Source of the DNA: Chlamydia trachomatis | GTDB lineage: Bacteria; Chlamydiota; Chlamydiia; Chlamydiales; Rhabdochlamydiaceae | Length of the DNA: 54,181 bases | Assembly (NCBI GenBank): GCA_945875745.1 | Contig: CAMCLJ010000005.1 | Span: forward strand, 1 to 54,181 | Direction: 5' to 3' | Shown here: one piece after another, positions 9,255 to 18,454 of the stretch | Layout of the letters: every line of letters begins with the position of its first letter | Position numbering within the stretch: the stretch's first letter is position 1 | The notes under the pieces: generated by a model | What the model was told of the DNA's origin: nothing | The model's database searches: none | The model's input: the letters and a program-made list of their open reading frames with translations, nothing else | Position numbers and translations under genes: made by a program

Positions 9255-10574
9255 ATGGAACAAGCAACAACAGTAGCACCTCAAGAACTGAGCAACGATC
9301 TAGTTCAATTCACCATCCATCATAAGCCTGGTTGCCATATAGAATTTGAAGTCCAAGCAAAACCCTCTCTTATTGCTCTTGCTAAAACCAAAGCGATTAA
9401 AACAATTGCTAAAGAGGTTACTCTACCAGGATTTCGTAAGGGAAAAGCTCCAGATGCTTTGATTGTAAAAAACTTTTCTAAAGAACTGGCTCAAAAATGG
9501 AAAGATGCGATTGCAGACCTTTGTTTTCAAGAATGTGAGAAACTTGCGAAAATCCCTTTACTCAGCAGAGAGACACGGGTTAGCTACGACATGAAAACAC
9601 ATTCAGATCAAGAAGCTCATCTAGTCTTACGTTTTGAAACAGAGCCGACTATCCCTAAAGTAGATCCCCAACTATTTCACCCAACTCCAATTGAGCGCCC
9701 TTTAGTAAATGAGGAAAAAATTGCTGAAACGATCCGACAAATCCGCTTTTTCTTTGCTAATTGGCATACTATGGCAGATAGAGCTATTCAAAAAGGTGAT
9801 TTTATTCTGCTCGATATGCATGCAATCGAACAAGACCCTCATACGAAAGTATTTTCTAATACCCGTTTTGAAGTAGACTCTAAATATATGGCCCAGTGGA
9901 TGCAGGATTTAGTTATCGGCAAACACCTGCATGATGAAGTAGAAGGGATCAGTGTTCCTGATGCAGACTCAAAGGATAAAGAAAACTTCAAAGAACAAAA
10001 AGTGCGCTTAAAAATCAAAGCAATTGAACAGTGCACGTTACCAGAGCTTAATGAAGAATTTATTCAAAAATTAGGGGTATCATCGGAAGAAGAACTGAAC
10101 TCTTCTATCGAGCAACTTCTAAATAAACAAGCCAATGAGCACGTAAAAGAAAAAGTACACAATCAAGTCAATGAATTCCTACTGGCGCAATACCCTTTTG
10201 ATCTGCCTCCTAGCCTGATAGAAAAAGAAGCGCAATTTAGAATGCGTCAACTCGGTCAAGACTCCAACTTCAAAAAATACTGGGAATCGCTCGCTGCTGA
10301 CGAAAGAAAAAAAACGCTACAGTCTATCTATCAACAGTCAGATAAAGCCGTCAGGATGTTTTACCTATGTCGCAAAATCATAGATGATGCACATATCTCA
10401 ATCAAGCCAGAGGATTTACCAAAAGCGGCTACAACACCTCTAGAAATCCTTATGGATCCAGATCAGATGCTCAACTTCCACGGCAATTCTGAAGTGAAAC
10501 ATGCAGAAGCTCTGTCTAAGCTTGTCCTTGAAAAAGCCGCTGAGTATGTGATCGGAAATTCTTACAAAGGATAA
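9255..10574 (+). CDS. tig: Trigger factor, ribosome-associated chaperone
   Basis: A 439-residue trigger factor that binds the ribosome exit tunnel and shields nascent chains. The ribosome-docking signature GFRKGKAP is at residues 59-66. A PPIase (FKBP-like) middle domain follows (about 150-240: KGDFILLDMHA ... KVRLKIKAIEQ), then the alpha-helical C-terminal arms (LPPSLIEKEAQFRMRQLG). The middle domain is poorly conserved, as is common in chlamydiae. An AAGGAG ribosome site precedes the ATG. It leads a tig-clpP-clpX run, the standard bacterial order, linking co-translational folding to degradation. Confidence 0.95.
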   Translation: MEQATTVAPQELSNDLVQFTIHHKPGCHIEFEVQAKPSLIALAKTKAIKTIAKEVTLPGFRKGKAPDALIVKNFSKELAQKWKDAIADLCFQECEKLAKIPLLSRETRVSYDMKTHSDQEAHLVLRFETEPTIPKVDPQLFHPTPIERPLVNEEKIAETIRQIRFFFANWHTMADRAIQKGDFILLDMHAIEQDPHTKVFSNTRFEVDSKYMAQWMQDLVIGKHLHDEVEGISVPDADSKDKENFKEQKVRLKIKAIEQCTLPELNEEFIQKLGVSSEEELNSSIEQLLNKQANEHVKEKVHNQVNEFLLAQYPFDLPPSLIEKEAQFRMRQLGQDSNFKKYWESLAADERKKTLQSIYQQSDKAVRMFYLCRKIIDDAHISIKPEDLPKAATTPLEILMDPDQMLNFHGNSEVKHAEALSKLVLEKAAEYVIGNSYKG

Positions 10575-10581
10575 AAAATCG

Positions 10582-10623
10582 ATTGCTTGGCTGAGCTTGC
10601 ATTATTTAGTCCGACCAAGCAAT
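10582..10623 (+). repeat. Stem-loop between tig and clpP
   Basis: ATTGCTTGG (10582-10590) and CCAAGCAAT (10615-10623) pair perfectly over 9 bp around a 24-base loop. No T-run follows, so this is more likely a processing or mRNA-stability element, or a leaky terminator, than a simple terminator. Confidence 0.5.
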
Positions 10624-10686
10624 ATGATGTTTGTCACCAATCATCTGTAAAAATTGAACGTTCATAAAAAATAAGGAAGGCACTGC

Positions 10687-11280
10687 ATGTATTCCATTCC
10701 ATACGTTGTAGAAGACACGGGTCGCGGCGAAAGAGCCATGGACATTTATTCACGTCTACTAAAAGACCGGATTATTTTTATCGGAACAGAAATCAACGAC
10801 CAAGTAGCCAATACTGTTATTGCTCAGCTTTTATTTCTAAGGGCAGAAGATCCTAAAAAAGATGTTAATATTTATATTAACTCTCCAGGCGGCCTGATTA
10901 CTGCAGGGCTTGCTATTTATGATACGATGCAATTCATGGGTTATGACATCAATACTTATTGCCTTGGACAGGCGGCTTCGATGGGCGCGCTCCTGCTTTC
11001 AGCTGGTACCAAAGGTAAAAGATTCGCCCTTCCTAACAGCCGAATCATGATCCACCAACCTAGCGGTGGGATCACAGGCACCTCGTCTGATATCGCTTTA
11101 CAAGCAAAAGAAATTCTTGTGCTCAAACAAATATGCGCAACCATTCTTTCTGGTTCAACAGGTCATAAGATTGATAAAATCTTAGAAGACTCAGAACGAG
11201 ATTATTTTATGAACCCCGAAGAGGCACGTCAATATGGTCTTATCGATAAGATTGCCGTTCAGCCTAATAAAGCGGTGTAA
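10687..11280 (+). CDS. clpP: ATP-dependent Clp protease proteolytic subunit (ClpP2 type)
   Basis: A 197-residue serine peptidase that forms the Clp degradation chamber. The catalytic triad is Ser98 (GQAASMGA), His123 (MIHQPSGG) and Asp172. Length and sequence match canonical ClpP. An AAGGAAG ribosome site lies just before the ATG. It is followed after 24 bases by its unfoldase partner clpX, so this is the counterpart of the ClpP copy next to clpX in Chlamydia (CT706, often called ClpP2). A second, more divergent ClpP lies at 39823-40434. Confidence 0.96.
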   Translation: MYSIPYVVEDTGRGERAMDIYSRLLKDRIIFIGTEINDQVANTVIAQLLFLRAEDPKKDVNIYINSPGGLITAGLAIYDTMQFMGYDINTYCLGQAASMGALLLSAGTKGKRFALPNSRIMIHQPSGGITGTSSDIALQAKEILVLKQICATILSGSTGHKIDKILEDSERDYFMNPEEARQYGLIDKIAVQPNKAV

Positions 11281-11304
11281 TTTTTCACCCTATAAAGAGA
11301 GTGT

Positions 11305-12522
11305 ATGACAAAAAAAAATAAAGAGCCTTCCTGCTGCTCATTTTGTGGAAGGCCTGAAGAAGCTGTTGAAAAACTGATTGCAGGACCTGATTCTTTTATT
11401 TGCGATAAATGCGTTAAACTATGCATGGAAATCATCGAAAAAAAACCTATCCATCATGAGCTCAAACTCCTGAAGCCAAGGGAAATTAAAGCCGCATTAG
11501 ATGAATACGTCATAGGACAGGAAAAAGCGAAAAAAACGATTTCTGTAGCAGTTTACAACCACTACAAAAGAATCCTTGCGATTAATAAAACAGGCACTGC
11601 CGAGTATAGCAAGTCTAATGTCATGCTACTGGGTCCTACAGGATCTGGCAAAACACTTATGGCCAGAACCCTAGCCAAGGTACTCGATGTCCCTTTTGCG
11701 ATTGCAGATGCTACGACTCTGACGGAGGCGGGCTATGTAGGAGAAGATGTTGAAAATATTATCTTACGCCTTGTACAAGCGGCCGACTACGATATCGCTC
11801 GTGCAGAGACCGGCATTATCTATATCGATGAAATCGATAAGCTTCGCAAAACTACTAGCAATGTCTCTATTACACGTGACGTATCGGGTGAAGGGGTTCA
11901 ACAAGCTCTGCTAAAAATTGTAGAAGGTACCGTAGCTAATGTACCTCCAAAAGGGGGGCGCAAACATCCCAACCAAGAATATATTAAGGTAAATACTGAA
12001 AATATCCTTTTTATTGTTGGAGGCGCTTTTGTACATTTGGATAAAATGATTGCCAAACGTCTTGGTAAGACAACAATTGGATTTGATACCACAGAAGAAA
12101 AAACCTACGATATTCACGAAACCAATTACCTACTATCTAAGGTAGAACCCGAAGATCTCATTGAGTTTGGAATGATTCCAGAATTTGTTGGGCGTTTTAA
12201 CAGTATCGCCAACTGTAATGAATTAACGACAGAAGATCTTGTTGAGATTTTAACCAAACCAAAAAACGCGATCACAAAACAGTATCAACACTTGTTTGAG
12301 GAAGAAAATGTGAAACTCTCTTTCACACAACCCTCTCTTCAATGTATGGCAGAAAAAGCCAAACTAACGGGCACAGGAGCCAGAGCTCTTCGGATGATTG
12401 TAGAAGGGATATTACTTGATCTAATGTTCGATGTTCCTTCCGATCCAACGATCCAAGAAATCCTAATTAATAAAGAGTGTATTACGGAAAAAAAACCACC
12501 CGAGATTATCAGATCCTCTTAA
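11305..12522 (+). CDS. clpX: ClpX unfoldase, AAA+ subunit of ClpXP
   Basis: A 405-residue AAA+ ATPase that recognises, unfolds and threads substrates into ClpP. The N-terminal C4 zinc finger has cysteines at 11, 14, 33 and 36. Walker A is GPTGSGKT (110-117), Walker [11 protein letters not shown], and the pore loop is GYVGEDV. An IGF-type loop (KTTIGFDTT) for ClpP docking is visible, as are the sensor and box VII region (EFVGRF) and [12 protein letters not shown] near the C-terminus. It ends 14 bases from the stop of a convergent gene with no clear terminator between. Confidence 0.97.
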   Translation: MTKKNKEPSCCSFCGRPEEAVEKLIAGPDSFICDKCVKLCMEIIEKKPIHHELKLLKPREIKAALDEYVIGQEKAKKTISVAVYNHYKRILAINKTGTAEYSKSNVMLLGPTGSGKTLMARTLAKVLDVPFAIADATTLTEAGYVGEDVENIILRLVQAADYDIARAETGIIYIDEIDKLRKTTSNVSITRDVSGEGVQQALLKIVEGTVANVPPKGGRKHPNQEYIKVNTENILFIVGGAFVHLDKMIAKRLGKTTIGFDTTEEKTYDIHETNYLLSKVEPEDLIEFGMIPEFVGRFNSIANCNELTTEDLVEILTKPKNAITKQYQHLFEEENVKLSFTQPSLQCMAEKAKLTGTGARALRMIVEGILLDLMFDVPSDPTIQEILINKECITEKKPPEIIRSS

Positions 12523-12536
12523 ATACTTGGCATTTA

Positions 12537-12968
12537 TTAGCCACGTACCCAACGGTCGCGTCGTTTGCTCTTTGTTTGCTTAGCGCCCGACGCCGACTTA
12601 GATCCTGGTTTCTTGGGTTTTGCGAATTCAGATTGCCTAATCTCTTTACAAGCATTTGCCACACGAGACTTTAACGCGGCTACAGTATCCGATTCTGGAT
12701 TCGAATCGTTTCTTCTATCTGCTTGAGTCACTCCCGTTTTTTTTGTGATTTCCTGACTCTGAACACTTAAAAATGTCTGTACCTCTTTCATAAAATTAAG
12801 TAATGCTTTTTTTTCTTCCACATCTTGAGTACTAACGAAAACATCCTTAAAATGGTCAAATAACCCTACCGTATCCTCGATGAGAGAGGTAAAATCAGAT
12901 ACACCTTTTTTAGCAAACTCATCTGCAAATTTTTGCTTTAATTCTTCGAATTCTTGCCGCAAATCCAT
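12537..12968 (-). CDS. Small helical protein with basic tail, unknown function
   Basis: 143 residues from the ATG at 12968, chosen over the upstream TTG at 12977 because AAAGG sits at correct spacing. The first ~95 residues are charged amphipathic helices (DLRQEFEELKQKFADEF). The last ~50 form a flexible, strongly basic tail ending KSKRRDRWVRG, with a Lys/Ser/Pro-rich linker before it. No signal peptide or membrane segment. I do not recognise a family. The tail would suit nucleic-acid binding or a histone-like or secreted role, but nothing decides it. It is convergent with clpX. Confidence 0.7.
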   Translation of the reverse strand: MDLRQEFEELKQKFADEFAKKGVSDFTSLIEDTVGLFDHFKDVFVSTQDVEEKKALLNFMKEVQTFLSVQSQEITKKTGVTQADRRNDSNPESDTVAALKSRVANACKEIRQSEFAKPKKPGSKSASGAKQTKSKRRDRWVRG

Positions 12969-13525
12969 AATAGGCAACCTTTAATTTTAACTACCTTATA
13001 ATGTCATATTAATTAAAAAATGTTTTATTTAAAATATAAAATTTAAATTAAATATCGATAAACTGTTATATTTTTAATTTAAATCTACATTTAAATTAGA
13101 AGAATGCATAACAAAGACCCGATTCGGTGAATATTCCTTTTAAGATTAATCTATATAAAAGCATAAAATGTTCATAACAAATAGGATGCAGTTTTTATTA
13201 ATCTCTTGATAGCTCTTTTTGAATCGGAAATTCCTAAAGCCCACTCTATTGTTTTGAGACCGAGCAAATTGTTATGCCGCAGGCTTTACTTTAATTGTAA
13301 TGTGATACTATCGGCCTCAGAATCAAGCATAAAGTTCTATAATTAAGATGCTTAAATCTCAACAAAACATGCCATGTGGATTTTTAAAAAAATCACTCAA
13401 TTACGTATCTCGTTAACAACCATCTATTTAAAAATAAATAAAAAATAAATAAAAAAAACTAAATTTACACTGCGTTAATAATTTCACTGTAAAATAAGGG
13501 TAATAAGCAAGGAGTATACAATATC
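12969..13525. other. AT-rich intergenic region
   Basis: About 560 bases with no intact gene. The part next to the minus-strand gene is extremely AT-rich (long runs of TTTAAATTAAAT type). An ankyrin-like scrap lies at 13172-13282 on the minus strand. An AAGGAG ribosome site near 13510 serves the next gene. I could not settle a convincing promoter; TTTACA at 13464 and TAAAAT at 13490 are 20 bases apart, which is too wide. Confidence 0.5.
13172..13282 (-). pseudogene. Short ankyrin-like coding remnant
   Basis: One minus-strand frame reads LRHNNLLGLKTIEWALGISD and continues SKRAIKRLIKTASYLL to a TGA at 13174-13172. It begins straight after an in-frame TAA and has no good start. The spacing (L-G-L-K-T-x-x-x-A followed by a basic amphipathic helix) resembles the end of an ankyrin-type repeat. 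Only 36 residues remain, so this is a weak call. Confidence 0.3.
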
Positions 13526-14713
13526 ATGGTTCAACAAGTGTTGACTACTAGTCGCAACTTATCTGAGAACGGCTCCTTGAGGCAATCAGGAAGCAGAAAC
13601 TCTGCCACCACATCATCCGGACGAAGCTTTTCACTCTTAACAAAAGAACCGGTCACTGAAACTCCAACTTGTAATATAAGAATATCTGCTGCAAAGGTTG
13701 CTATGATCTCATTGGCTGTAATAGCTTTGATTGCGGCTGGGGTTGTCTCAGGAGGAGCTGTGCCGGCTGCTTTAGCTTTTGGCGCTATCCTAGTACACTC
13801 TGCTTGGGGTATCGCTGCTATAAGTACTATTGGAACTATTGCTCTTGCGAATCTGGGCTTAATCACATCTTTTACAGCCGCTAGCCGATCTGCAGCCTAC
13901 AACCCTGATTCTGCTCGAGCAACACAGAAGGCGGATTCAGTAACAAAGACAGTCGAAAACATGACTAGACGCGCTCCCTGTATTATACCGTTCGTTTTAG
14001 GAATAGGACTGGCCCCTGCTAAGGTAGGTTTTAATATACTAAGATGGGGATTCAACGAAATAAGCTATCTAAGAAACAAAGAGGATCAAACCCCTCCTGA
14101 TTCAACATCAGGTGATCGCCAGCATTCCCGTGCCTTGTCAAGGAAGGGAGATAGCATGGGCCTCGAATGGATAGTAAGTGAACACTCGAGGTTACAAAAC
14201 CCCAACTTCCCTAGTGTAGCAAAACAGACAACCTTTATGGATGTCCTCTCGAGGGGTAGAGACGCCGTCTTACAGGGTGTGTTTTTTCCAACTACACTCG
14301 CACTTGCCACAAATAAATACCTCAACCGTACTCCGTCTTCGAGCTCAACCACGAATGAAGGTATACCCGAACGTATGAGCGATTTATCCTCACAGGCTAA
14401 AACCTCCCTTGACAGTACCTCTTGCCACCCAACGGAGTCTCTCGATCAAAGCTCTGAACTACTCAGCATCGCCTCGATCTCGGACGGAAGCCTCTCTATA
14501 ACCTCAAGCGAGACTGCCCGTCCAAGCTCTGAGCCTATTAGCAATTCCAACTCAAACGGAAGGCCCTCTACTTCTAAGCAAGCTAAGAATGACCTTTCTA
14601 CAATGTCAGAATGGAACCAGTTTATCAATCATTTGGTCAAAGAGGACAGCTTGCAGCAGCAGATTTTGGAGGCCCAGCAGGCAGTGTCTGCTACTCAACA
14701 GACTCAATCCTAA
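13526..14713 (+). CDS. Inc-like membrane protein with Ser-rich tail
   Basis: A 395-residue protein. A polar, Ser/Thr-rich N-terminus (1-50) without a Sec signal is followed by two closely spaced hydrophobic stretches (about 55-78 and 82-116: VAMISLAVIALIAAGVVSGG, then AALAFGAILVHSAWGIAAIS and on). This two-lobed hydrophobic pattern is the hallmark of chlamydial inclusion membrane (Inc) proteins, which are T3S substrates. A third weaker hydrophobic segment lies near 150-172. The C-terminal 140 residues are Ser/Thr-rich and probably disordered. An AAGGAG ribosome site is visible. It sits just upstream of the T3S operon on the same strand. The family is not recognised by sequence; the Inc call rests on architecture and context. 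Confidence 0.6.
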   Translation: MVQQVLTTSRNLSENGSLRQSGSRNSATTSSGRSFSLLTKEPVTETPTCNIRISAAKVAMISLAVIALIAAGVVSGGAVPAALAFGAILVHSAWGIAAISTIGTIALANLGLITSFTAASRSAAYNPDSARATQKADSVTKTVENMTRRAPCIIPFVLGIGLAPAKVGFNILRWGFNEISYLRNKEDQTPPDSTSGDRQHSRALSRKGDSMGLEWIVSEHSRLQNPNFPSVAKQTTFMDVLSRGRDAVLQGVFFPTTLALATNKYLNRTPSSSSTTNEGIPERMSDLSSQAKTSLDSTSCHPTESLDQSSELLSIASISDGSLSITSSETARPSSEPISNSNSNGRPSTSKQAKNDLSTMSEWNQFINHLVKEDSLQQQILEAQQAVSATQQTQS

Positions 14714-15079
14714 TCCGTCTTAAATCTAATAGAACTTTAACGATCATTTATTTCCTAAGGGACTAAATAGGTCCTAACACAAGCAGATAACTCATCAATA
14801 AAAAAACGAATTCAGTTGAATTTACAATGGATCTTGAAGAGCACATATCAATACAATCGAGTAAGATTCTATTTTCCTGTTCGCTCATGCACAAATCTTA
14901 AAAGCTCCAAAGGCGAAACTACAACAGCAACATTAAATCCAACTGATCGCTGTTAAGCCAAACATAGCTTAAACACCCGCATCAACCCTTGCTTCAAGCA
15001 TTTTCACATAAAAACATACTAGTTTCATCTTTAAATCTGCATTTTGTTTGCATTTTAGCAATGAAAAAGATAAACAATT
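14714..15079. other. Intergenic region upstream of the T3S operon
   Basis: 366 bases with no gene I can support. Presumably it carries the promoter of the T3S operon, but no clear -35/-10 pair stands out. The ACATACTAG at about 15014 could be part of a -10 region; I give it little weight. Confidence 0.45.
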
Positions 15080-15529
15080 GTGGTAACGAGCGGTGTAACT
15101 CTAGCAAGGCAAGTCCCAGTGATTGAAAAACACTTAGAACATTTAGCATCTGATTTAGAAATGGAATCATTCGGTCAAAAAAATGATCGAGGATTTTTCC
15201 GGGTCACCTTGAGTAAAGATTGGGTGCTTGAACTACAAGAATTGGATCCAGGACTTCTTATTCACAGCTCCATCTGTCCATGCCCGCTTGTCCATCGAGA
15301 ATCATTATTTATCTATCTGATGAAAGCCAACTTCCTGGGACTTGGTACCGGGGGTGCTGCAATCGGACTCGATAAAGAAGAGAAACACTTGACACTGTCT
15401 CGGATCATCCCGTATGACGTAAACTACAAATCTTTTAAAGAAATAATCGAAGACTTCACAAACTACCTCGACCTTTGGCAACAAGAAGTCCAACGGCATC
15501 AAAAGGCAGAAGAAGAACGAACACTGTAA
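15080..15529 (+). CDS. Type III secretion chaperone (CesT/CT663-like)
   Basis: 149 residues, small and acidic, with the alternating helix/strand pattern of class I T3S chaperones that bind effectors or translocators as dimers. It has the typical central strands (FFRVTLSKDWVLELQELD) and a glycine-rich turn (GLGTGGAAIGLDKEEKHLTL). The frame opens after a TAA at 15071-15073, so the start is most likely the GTG at 15080, or possibly an ATT one codon earlier. It lies directly before cdsD, the position CT663 holds before CT664 in C. trachomatis. Its client cannot be told from sequence. Confidence 0.75.
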   Translation: MVTSGVTLARQVPVIEKHLEHLASDLEMESFGQKNDRGFFRVTLSKDWVLELQELDPGLLIHSSICPCPLVHRESLFIYLMKANFLGLGTGGAAIGLDKEEKHLTLSRIIPYDVNYKSFKEIIEDFTNYLDLWQQEVQRHQKAEEERTL

Positions 15530-15545
15530 GGGCAGTTAACATCTT

Positions 15546-17267
15546 ATGGCAGGATATCTCGTAGCAGAAGAGGGCCCGTTGGCCGGCGTGACAATACGCC
15601 TTGAAGAAGGTTCAGAATGGGTTTTAGGTAGAGACCCAGATGAAGTATCTATTGTACTTGAAGATCCCATGGTTTCAAGAAGACATGTGATCTGCTCGCT
15701 GACAGCAGAAGGTTACCTTTTAGAAAACTTAAGTTCAGTCAATCCCGCTACCCAAAATGGAAAGGTTATTACCGAATCAGTTCTGTTAAGAGAGGGTGAT
15801 ATCCTACAAATTGGAAGCACCTTCTTCCGTTTTACAGAACTAGAGCCGCAAGAAGAAGTATTAGACCAAGCAAGCGAGCCACTGCACTTTGAAGACATGG
15901 ACGATCTATCTTCAATCTCTTTCGGCGTCCCTTCTATGACCCGTTGGTTATTAAAAGTCATTTCAGGACCAAATGCTGGTGCAGAGTTTAACCTAGAAAA
16001 AAGCTCCAGCTATATTCTAGGTAAAGATCCTTCTTTAAGCGACCTGATCTTTAACGACCTAAGTGTCTCCAGGCAACATGCACGTATTATCGTCGACGAA
16101 GAAGGTCTTGTATTCATCGAAGACTTAGGCAGCCGCAATGGGGTCTTAGTGAATGGAGAACCAGGCATTGATAAAAGGGAGATTCGTTCACAAGATCTAA
16201 TAGGTATGGGTACCACCTCCTTTCTTCTGATCGATAGAGAACAAGCTCATGAAACAATCATTTCTGCGCCCCCTGTTATCGCCAGCTCTCAAACACAAGA
16301 GGCAGCTGCCTCTGATAGCCTCTCTTTAGAGCAGGATAACAAAAAAGACTGGAAAGAACTGGTTATACCTAAAAAACATATTATTGTAGCAGCAGGGTTT
16401 TGCCTTGTTTTGCTTAGCTTAGTAGCATCTACGTTTTCTCTATTTGAAAGCGTTCCTGTGTCAGTCCATGTCAAACATGAATCTGATCAAATTCAAGCAG
16501 CACTCGGCAGGTTTTCAGAAGTTCAATTTACATGGAATGAATCGACTGGAAAGCTATTTTTACTAGGCCATGTTCTGACCTCTATCGATAAACAAGAACT
16601 GTTATACTCCTTAAGCGGACTACCCTTTATCACCAGTACAGAAGATAATATTGTCATCGATGAATACGTCTGGCAAAATATGAACGCGCTGCTGCTGTCA
16701 AATCCCAGCTGGCAAATGGTCTCGATTCATTCACCTGTGCCTGGTAAATTTGTTATGAAAGGGTATGTAGAAACAATCGAGCAAGCAGAGAGTCTTTCAG
16801 AATATCTCAATATCAACTTCCCCTATCTCGATCGACTGCAAAATCAAGTTGTTGTTGCAAACAATCTGAACTTGGAAATTCAAGGGCTTCTACTTGAACA
16901 AGGGATGAGCGGGGTAACCTTTCAAATTACCGCAGGAGAACTGGTTCTTGCAGGTAGAGTTGATGATAAGGATATGTCCCATTTTCAAGAGTTAGTAACA
17001 ACACTGAAAGGTCTGCCAGGAATTCGTCAGGTAAAAACATTTGTTGTATTTACCTCTCATGAGTCTTCTAGGACTGATCTTTCTCAAAACTATCTAGTCT
17101 CGGGCTACTCTCAAGGAAGTAATAACAAATCGTTTGTTGTAATTAACGGAAAAGTTCTGAGTACAGGTGATGCAATAGATGGGATGACAATCACGAATAT
17201 TCAAGCCACAATTATTTTTCTTGAAAAAGATGGATTAAAATTTAGAATTAACTACAATCTGCAATAA
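15546..17267 (+). CDS. cdsD: T3S inner-membrane ring protein CdsD (SctD), double FHA
   Basis: 573 residues. SctD proteins form the outer of the two inner-membrane rings of the T3S basal body. Two cytoplasmic FHA domains are visible: FHA1 about 5-98 (GRD 28-30, SRRH 44-47) and FHA2 about 133-230 (SRQH 175-178, GSRNG 195-199). FHA2 keeps the phosphothreonine-binding residues and FHA1 has a weaker end. One membrane helix spans about 278-298 (IIVAAGFCLVLLSLVASTF). The periplasmic part (300-573) has BON/ring-building-type modules. C. trachomatis CdsD (CT664) also has two FHA domains but is about 829 residues; this one lacks the long linker. FHA domains can read Thr phosphorylation by kinases such as PknD or Pkn5. 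16 bases after the chaperone gene. Confidence 0.92.
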   Translation: MAGYLVAEEGPLAGVTIRLEEGSEWVLGRDPDEVSIVLEDPMVSRRHVICSLTAEGYLLENLSSVNPATQNGKVITESVLLREGDILQIGSTFFRFTELEPQEEVLDQASEPLHFEDMDDLSSISFGVPSMTRWLLKVISGPNAGAEFNLEKSSSYILGKDPSLSDLIFNDLSVSRQHARIIVDEEGLVFIEDLGSRNGVLVNGEPGIDKREIRSQDLIGMGTTSFLLIDREQAHETIISAPPVIASSQTQEAAASDSLSLEQDNKKDWKELVIPKKHIIVAAGFCLVLLSLVASTFSLFESVPVSVHVKHESDQIQAALGRFSEVQFTWNESTGKLFLLGHVLTSIDKQELLYSLSGLPFITSTEDNIVIDEYVWQNMNALLLSNPSWQMVSIHSPVPGKFVMKGYVETIEQAESLSEYLNINFPYLDRLQNQVVVANNLNLEIQGLLLEQGMSGVTFQITAGELVLAGRVDDKDMSHFQELVTTLKGLPGIRQVKTFVVFTSHESSRTDLSQNYLVSGYSQGSNNKSFVVINGKVLSTGDAIDGMTITNIQATIIFLEKDGLKFRINYNLQ

Positions 17268-17297
17268 ATGAACAATGATTAATTAAGAGGCACCTCG

Positions 17298-17534
17298 ATG
17301 TTCGGTTTAGAAAAAAAAGAAAAAGCTCTGTTTGAATTTGACTTAGAAAAAGACATAAAAGCAGATATTTCAAAAAAACCAGCTCTGATAAAACATTTGG
17401 AAGAAAAGATTCAAGAAATTAAAAATATGATCCGTCAAGGTGCCTCCTCAAAAGAATTCGATCAATTCGGGGTACTGCTACACGGATACGCATCTCTTTT
17501 AAAAGTCATTAATAAAATACCTGCCAAAAAATAA
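17298..17534 (+). CDS. cdsE: T3S needle co-chaperone CdsE (YscE-like)
   Basis: A 78-residue helical, highly charged protein located directly before the needle gene, matching CT665. Its family (YscE/PscE) forms, with a TPR partner (CdsG here), a complex that keeps needle subunits monomeric in the cytoplasm. The sequence predicts two helices (LEEKIQEIKNMIRQG and FDQFGVLLHGYASLLKVINK). GAGGCACC lies before the ATG. The call rests on size, position and helical pattern. Confidence 0.8.
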   Translation: MFGLEKKEKALFEFDLEKDIKADISKKPALIKHLEEKIQEIKNMIRQGASSKEFDQFGVLLHGYASLLKVINKIPAKK

Positions 17535-17548
17535 AGGAACCTCATTTT

Positions 17549-17812
17549 ATGTCAAAACCTATCGATGCAGCTCCTTATTACTGCACCATTACATTTGTCA
17601 CCCTAATTAAAGCATATGCTGCGCTACAAAGTACGGTTGTTCAGCAAGTAAGAACAGTTGCAAGCTCCATTTCTAGTGCAACACCTGGTAAATTTCTGTT
17701 GCTGCAATTTTCTATGAGCCAAGTAACACAGATTGGTGATTCCATCTCCAACTTAATTAGCCAGGTTATGTCAGTTTGTAACAATGCTGTACGGAATCAA
17801 AAGACCTCGTGA
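17549..17812 (+). CDS. cdsF: T3S needle subunit CdsF (SctF)
   Basis: 87 residues, a helix-turn-helix protein that polymerises into the extracellular needle. The turn and C-terminal helix (ATPGKFLLLQFSMSQVTQIG, then DSISNLISQV) match the chlamydial needle pattern in which a P-x-K-F-L-x-L-Q-F block precedes SQVTQIG. Cysteines are present (Cys12 and one near the C-terminus), which may matter because disulfide bonding is prominent in chlamydial surface structures. It lies between its two predicted chaperones, as in CT665-CT667. An AAGGAAC ribosome site precedes the ATG. Confidence 0.92.
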   Translation: MSKPIDAAPYYCTITFVTLIKAYAALQSTVVQQVRTVASSISSATPGKFLLLQFSMSQVTQIGDSISNLISQVMSVCNNAVRNQKTS

Positions 17813-17865
17813 TAACTTTTTTAGAACATTTTATAGACGCCTTAGTTTAAGGATAGGAATAAGAC

Positions 17866-18294
17866 ATGGATATCAAAAAATATAAAGCAGACTTTATTCT
17901 CATGGTAGAAGCTGGATTTATTGCAGTAAGCCAGGCAGACGAAGATTCTGCTGTAAAACTCTTTAAAGCTGCAATGCTTTTAGATCCCCATAATCTCCTG
18001 GCAAAGCTCGGCATGGGATACATGCACCTTTGTAAATTGGAATTGAAAGCTGCTTGCAAAATATTTAATGAAATTCTCGAAGAGAATCCCGACCATGAAA
18101 TGGCTAAAACATTTCTTGGTATCGCCATGTCGTTAAATCCAACTGATGTAAAAGCGGGAGAAAAAGTCCTCGAAGAATCAGCGCGCACAGCAAAAGATCC
18201 TCACATCAAAACACTTGCAAATACAGCTATTGATTTTGTAGAGAAATTTGTAAAGAAAAACGCAACGCCGTCGCAATCAACCAAGGCAAAATAG
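17866..18294 (+). CDS. cdsG: T3S needle chaperone CdsG (TPR-like, SctG)
   Basis: 142 residues with two to three TPR-type helical hairpins (AVKLFKAAMLLDPHNLLAKL, then GMGYMHLCKLELKAACKIFN). CdsG/YscG proteins cradle the C-terminal helix of the needle subunit together with CdsE. Position matches CT667. A Lys-rich tail ends the protein. After it comes an unusually long 160-base gap with a strong stem-loop before cdsI. Confidence 0.88.
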   Translation: MDIKKYKADFILMVEAGFIAVSQADEDSAVKLFKAAMLLDPHNLLAKLGMGYMHLCKLELKAACKIFNEILEENPDHEMAKTFLGIAMSLNPTDVKAGEKVLEESARTAKDPHIKTLANTAIDFVEKFVKKNATPSQSTKAK

Positions 18295-18333
18295 ATCTCA
18301 CCATTTTTTAAATAGCCTCTTTCCTTGTTGCAG

Positions 18334-18395
18334 AAGCAAACTTCCATGACGAAAAAAACGCAATTATGCTATGAATTGGTTATGGGAGTTTGCTT
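18334..18395 (+). repeat. 14-bp stem-loop between cdsG and cdsI
   Basis: AAGCAAACTTCCAT (18334-18347) pairs with ATGGGAGTTTGCTT (18382-18395) over 14 bp with a single T-G wobble. An inner CAATT/AATTG stem lies in the loop. No T-run follows. It is in the only long gap inside the T3S operon, between needle and rod genes, so it could be an RNA processing, stability or attenuation element that sets their ratio. Confidence 0.6.
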
Positions 18396-18454
18396 ATCCT
18401 TTCCATAAGATCCCTTAAAACCCTTAAAAACCAACCTTGTACGAGACATATTAT

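Noticed and set aside
10582-10623. Rho-independent terminator after tig
   Set aside because: The stem is perfect, but no T-run follows and tig-clpP-clpX are normally read together; kept only as a stem-loop.
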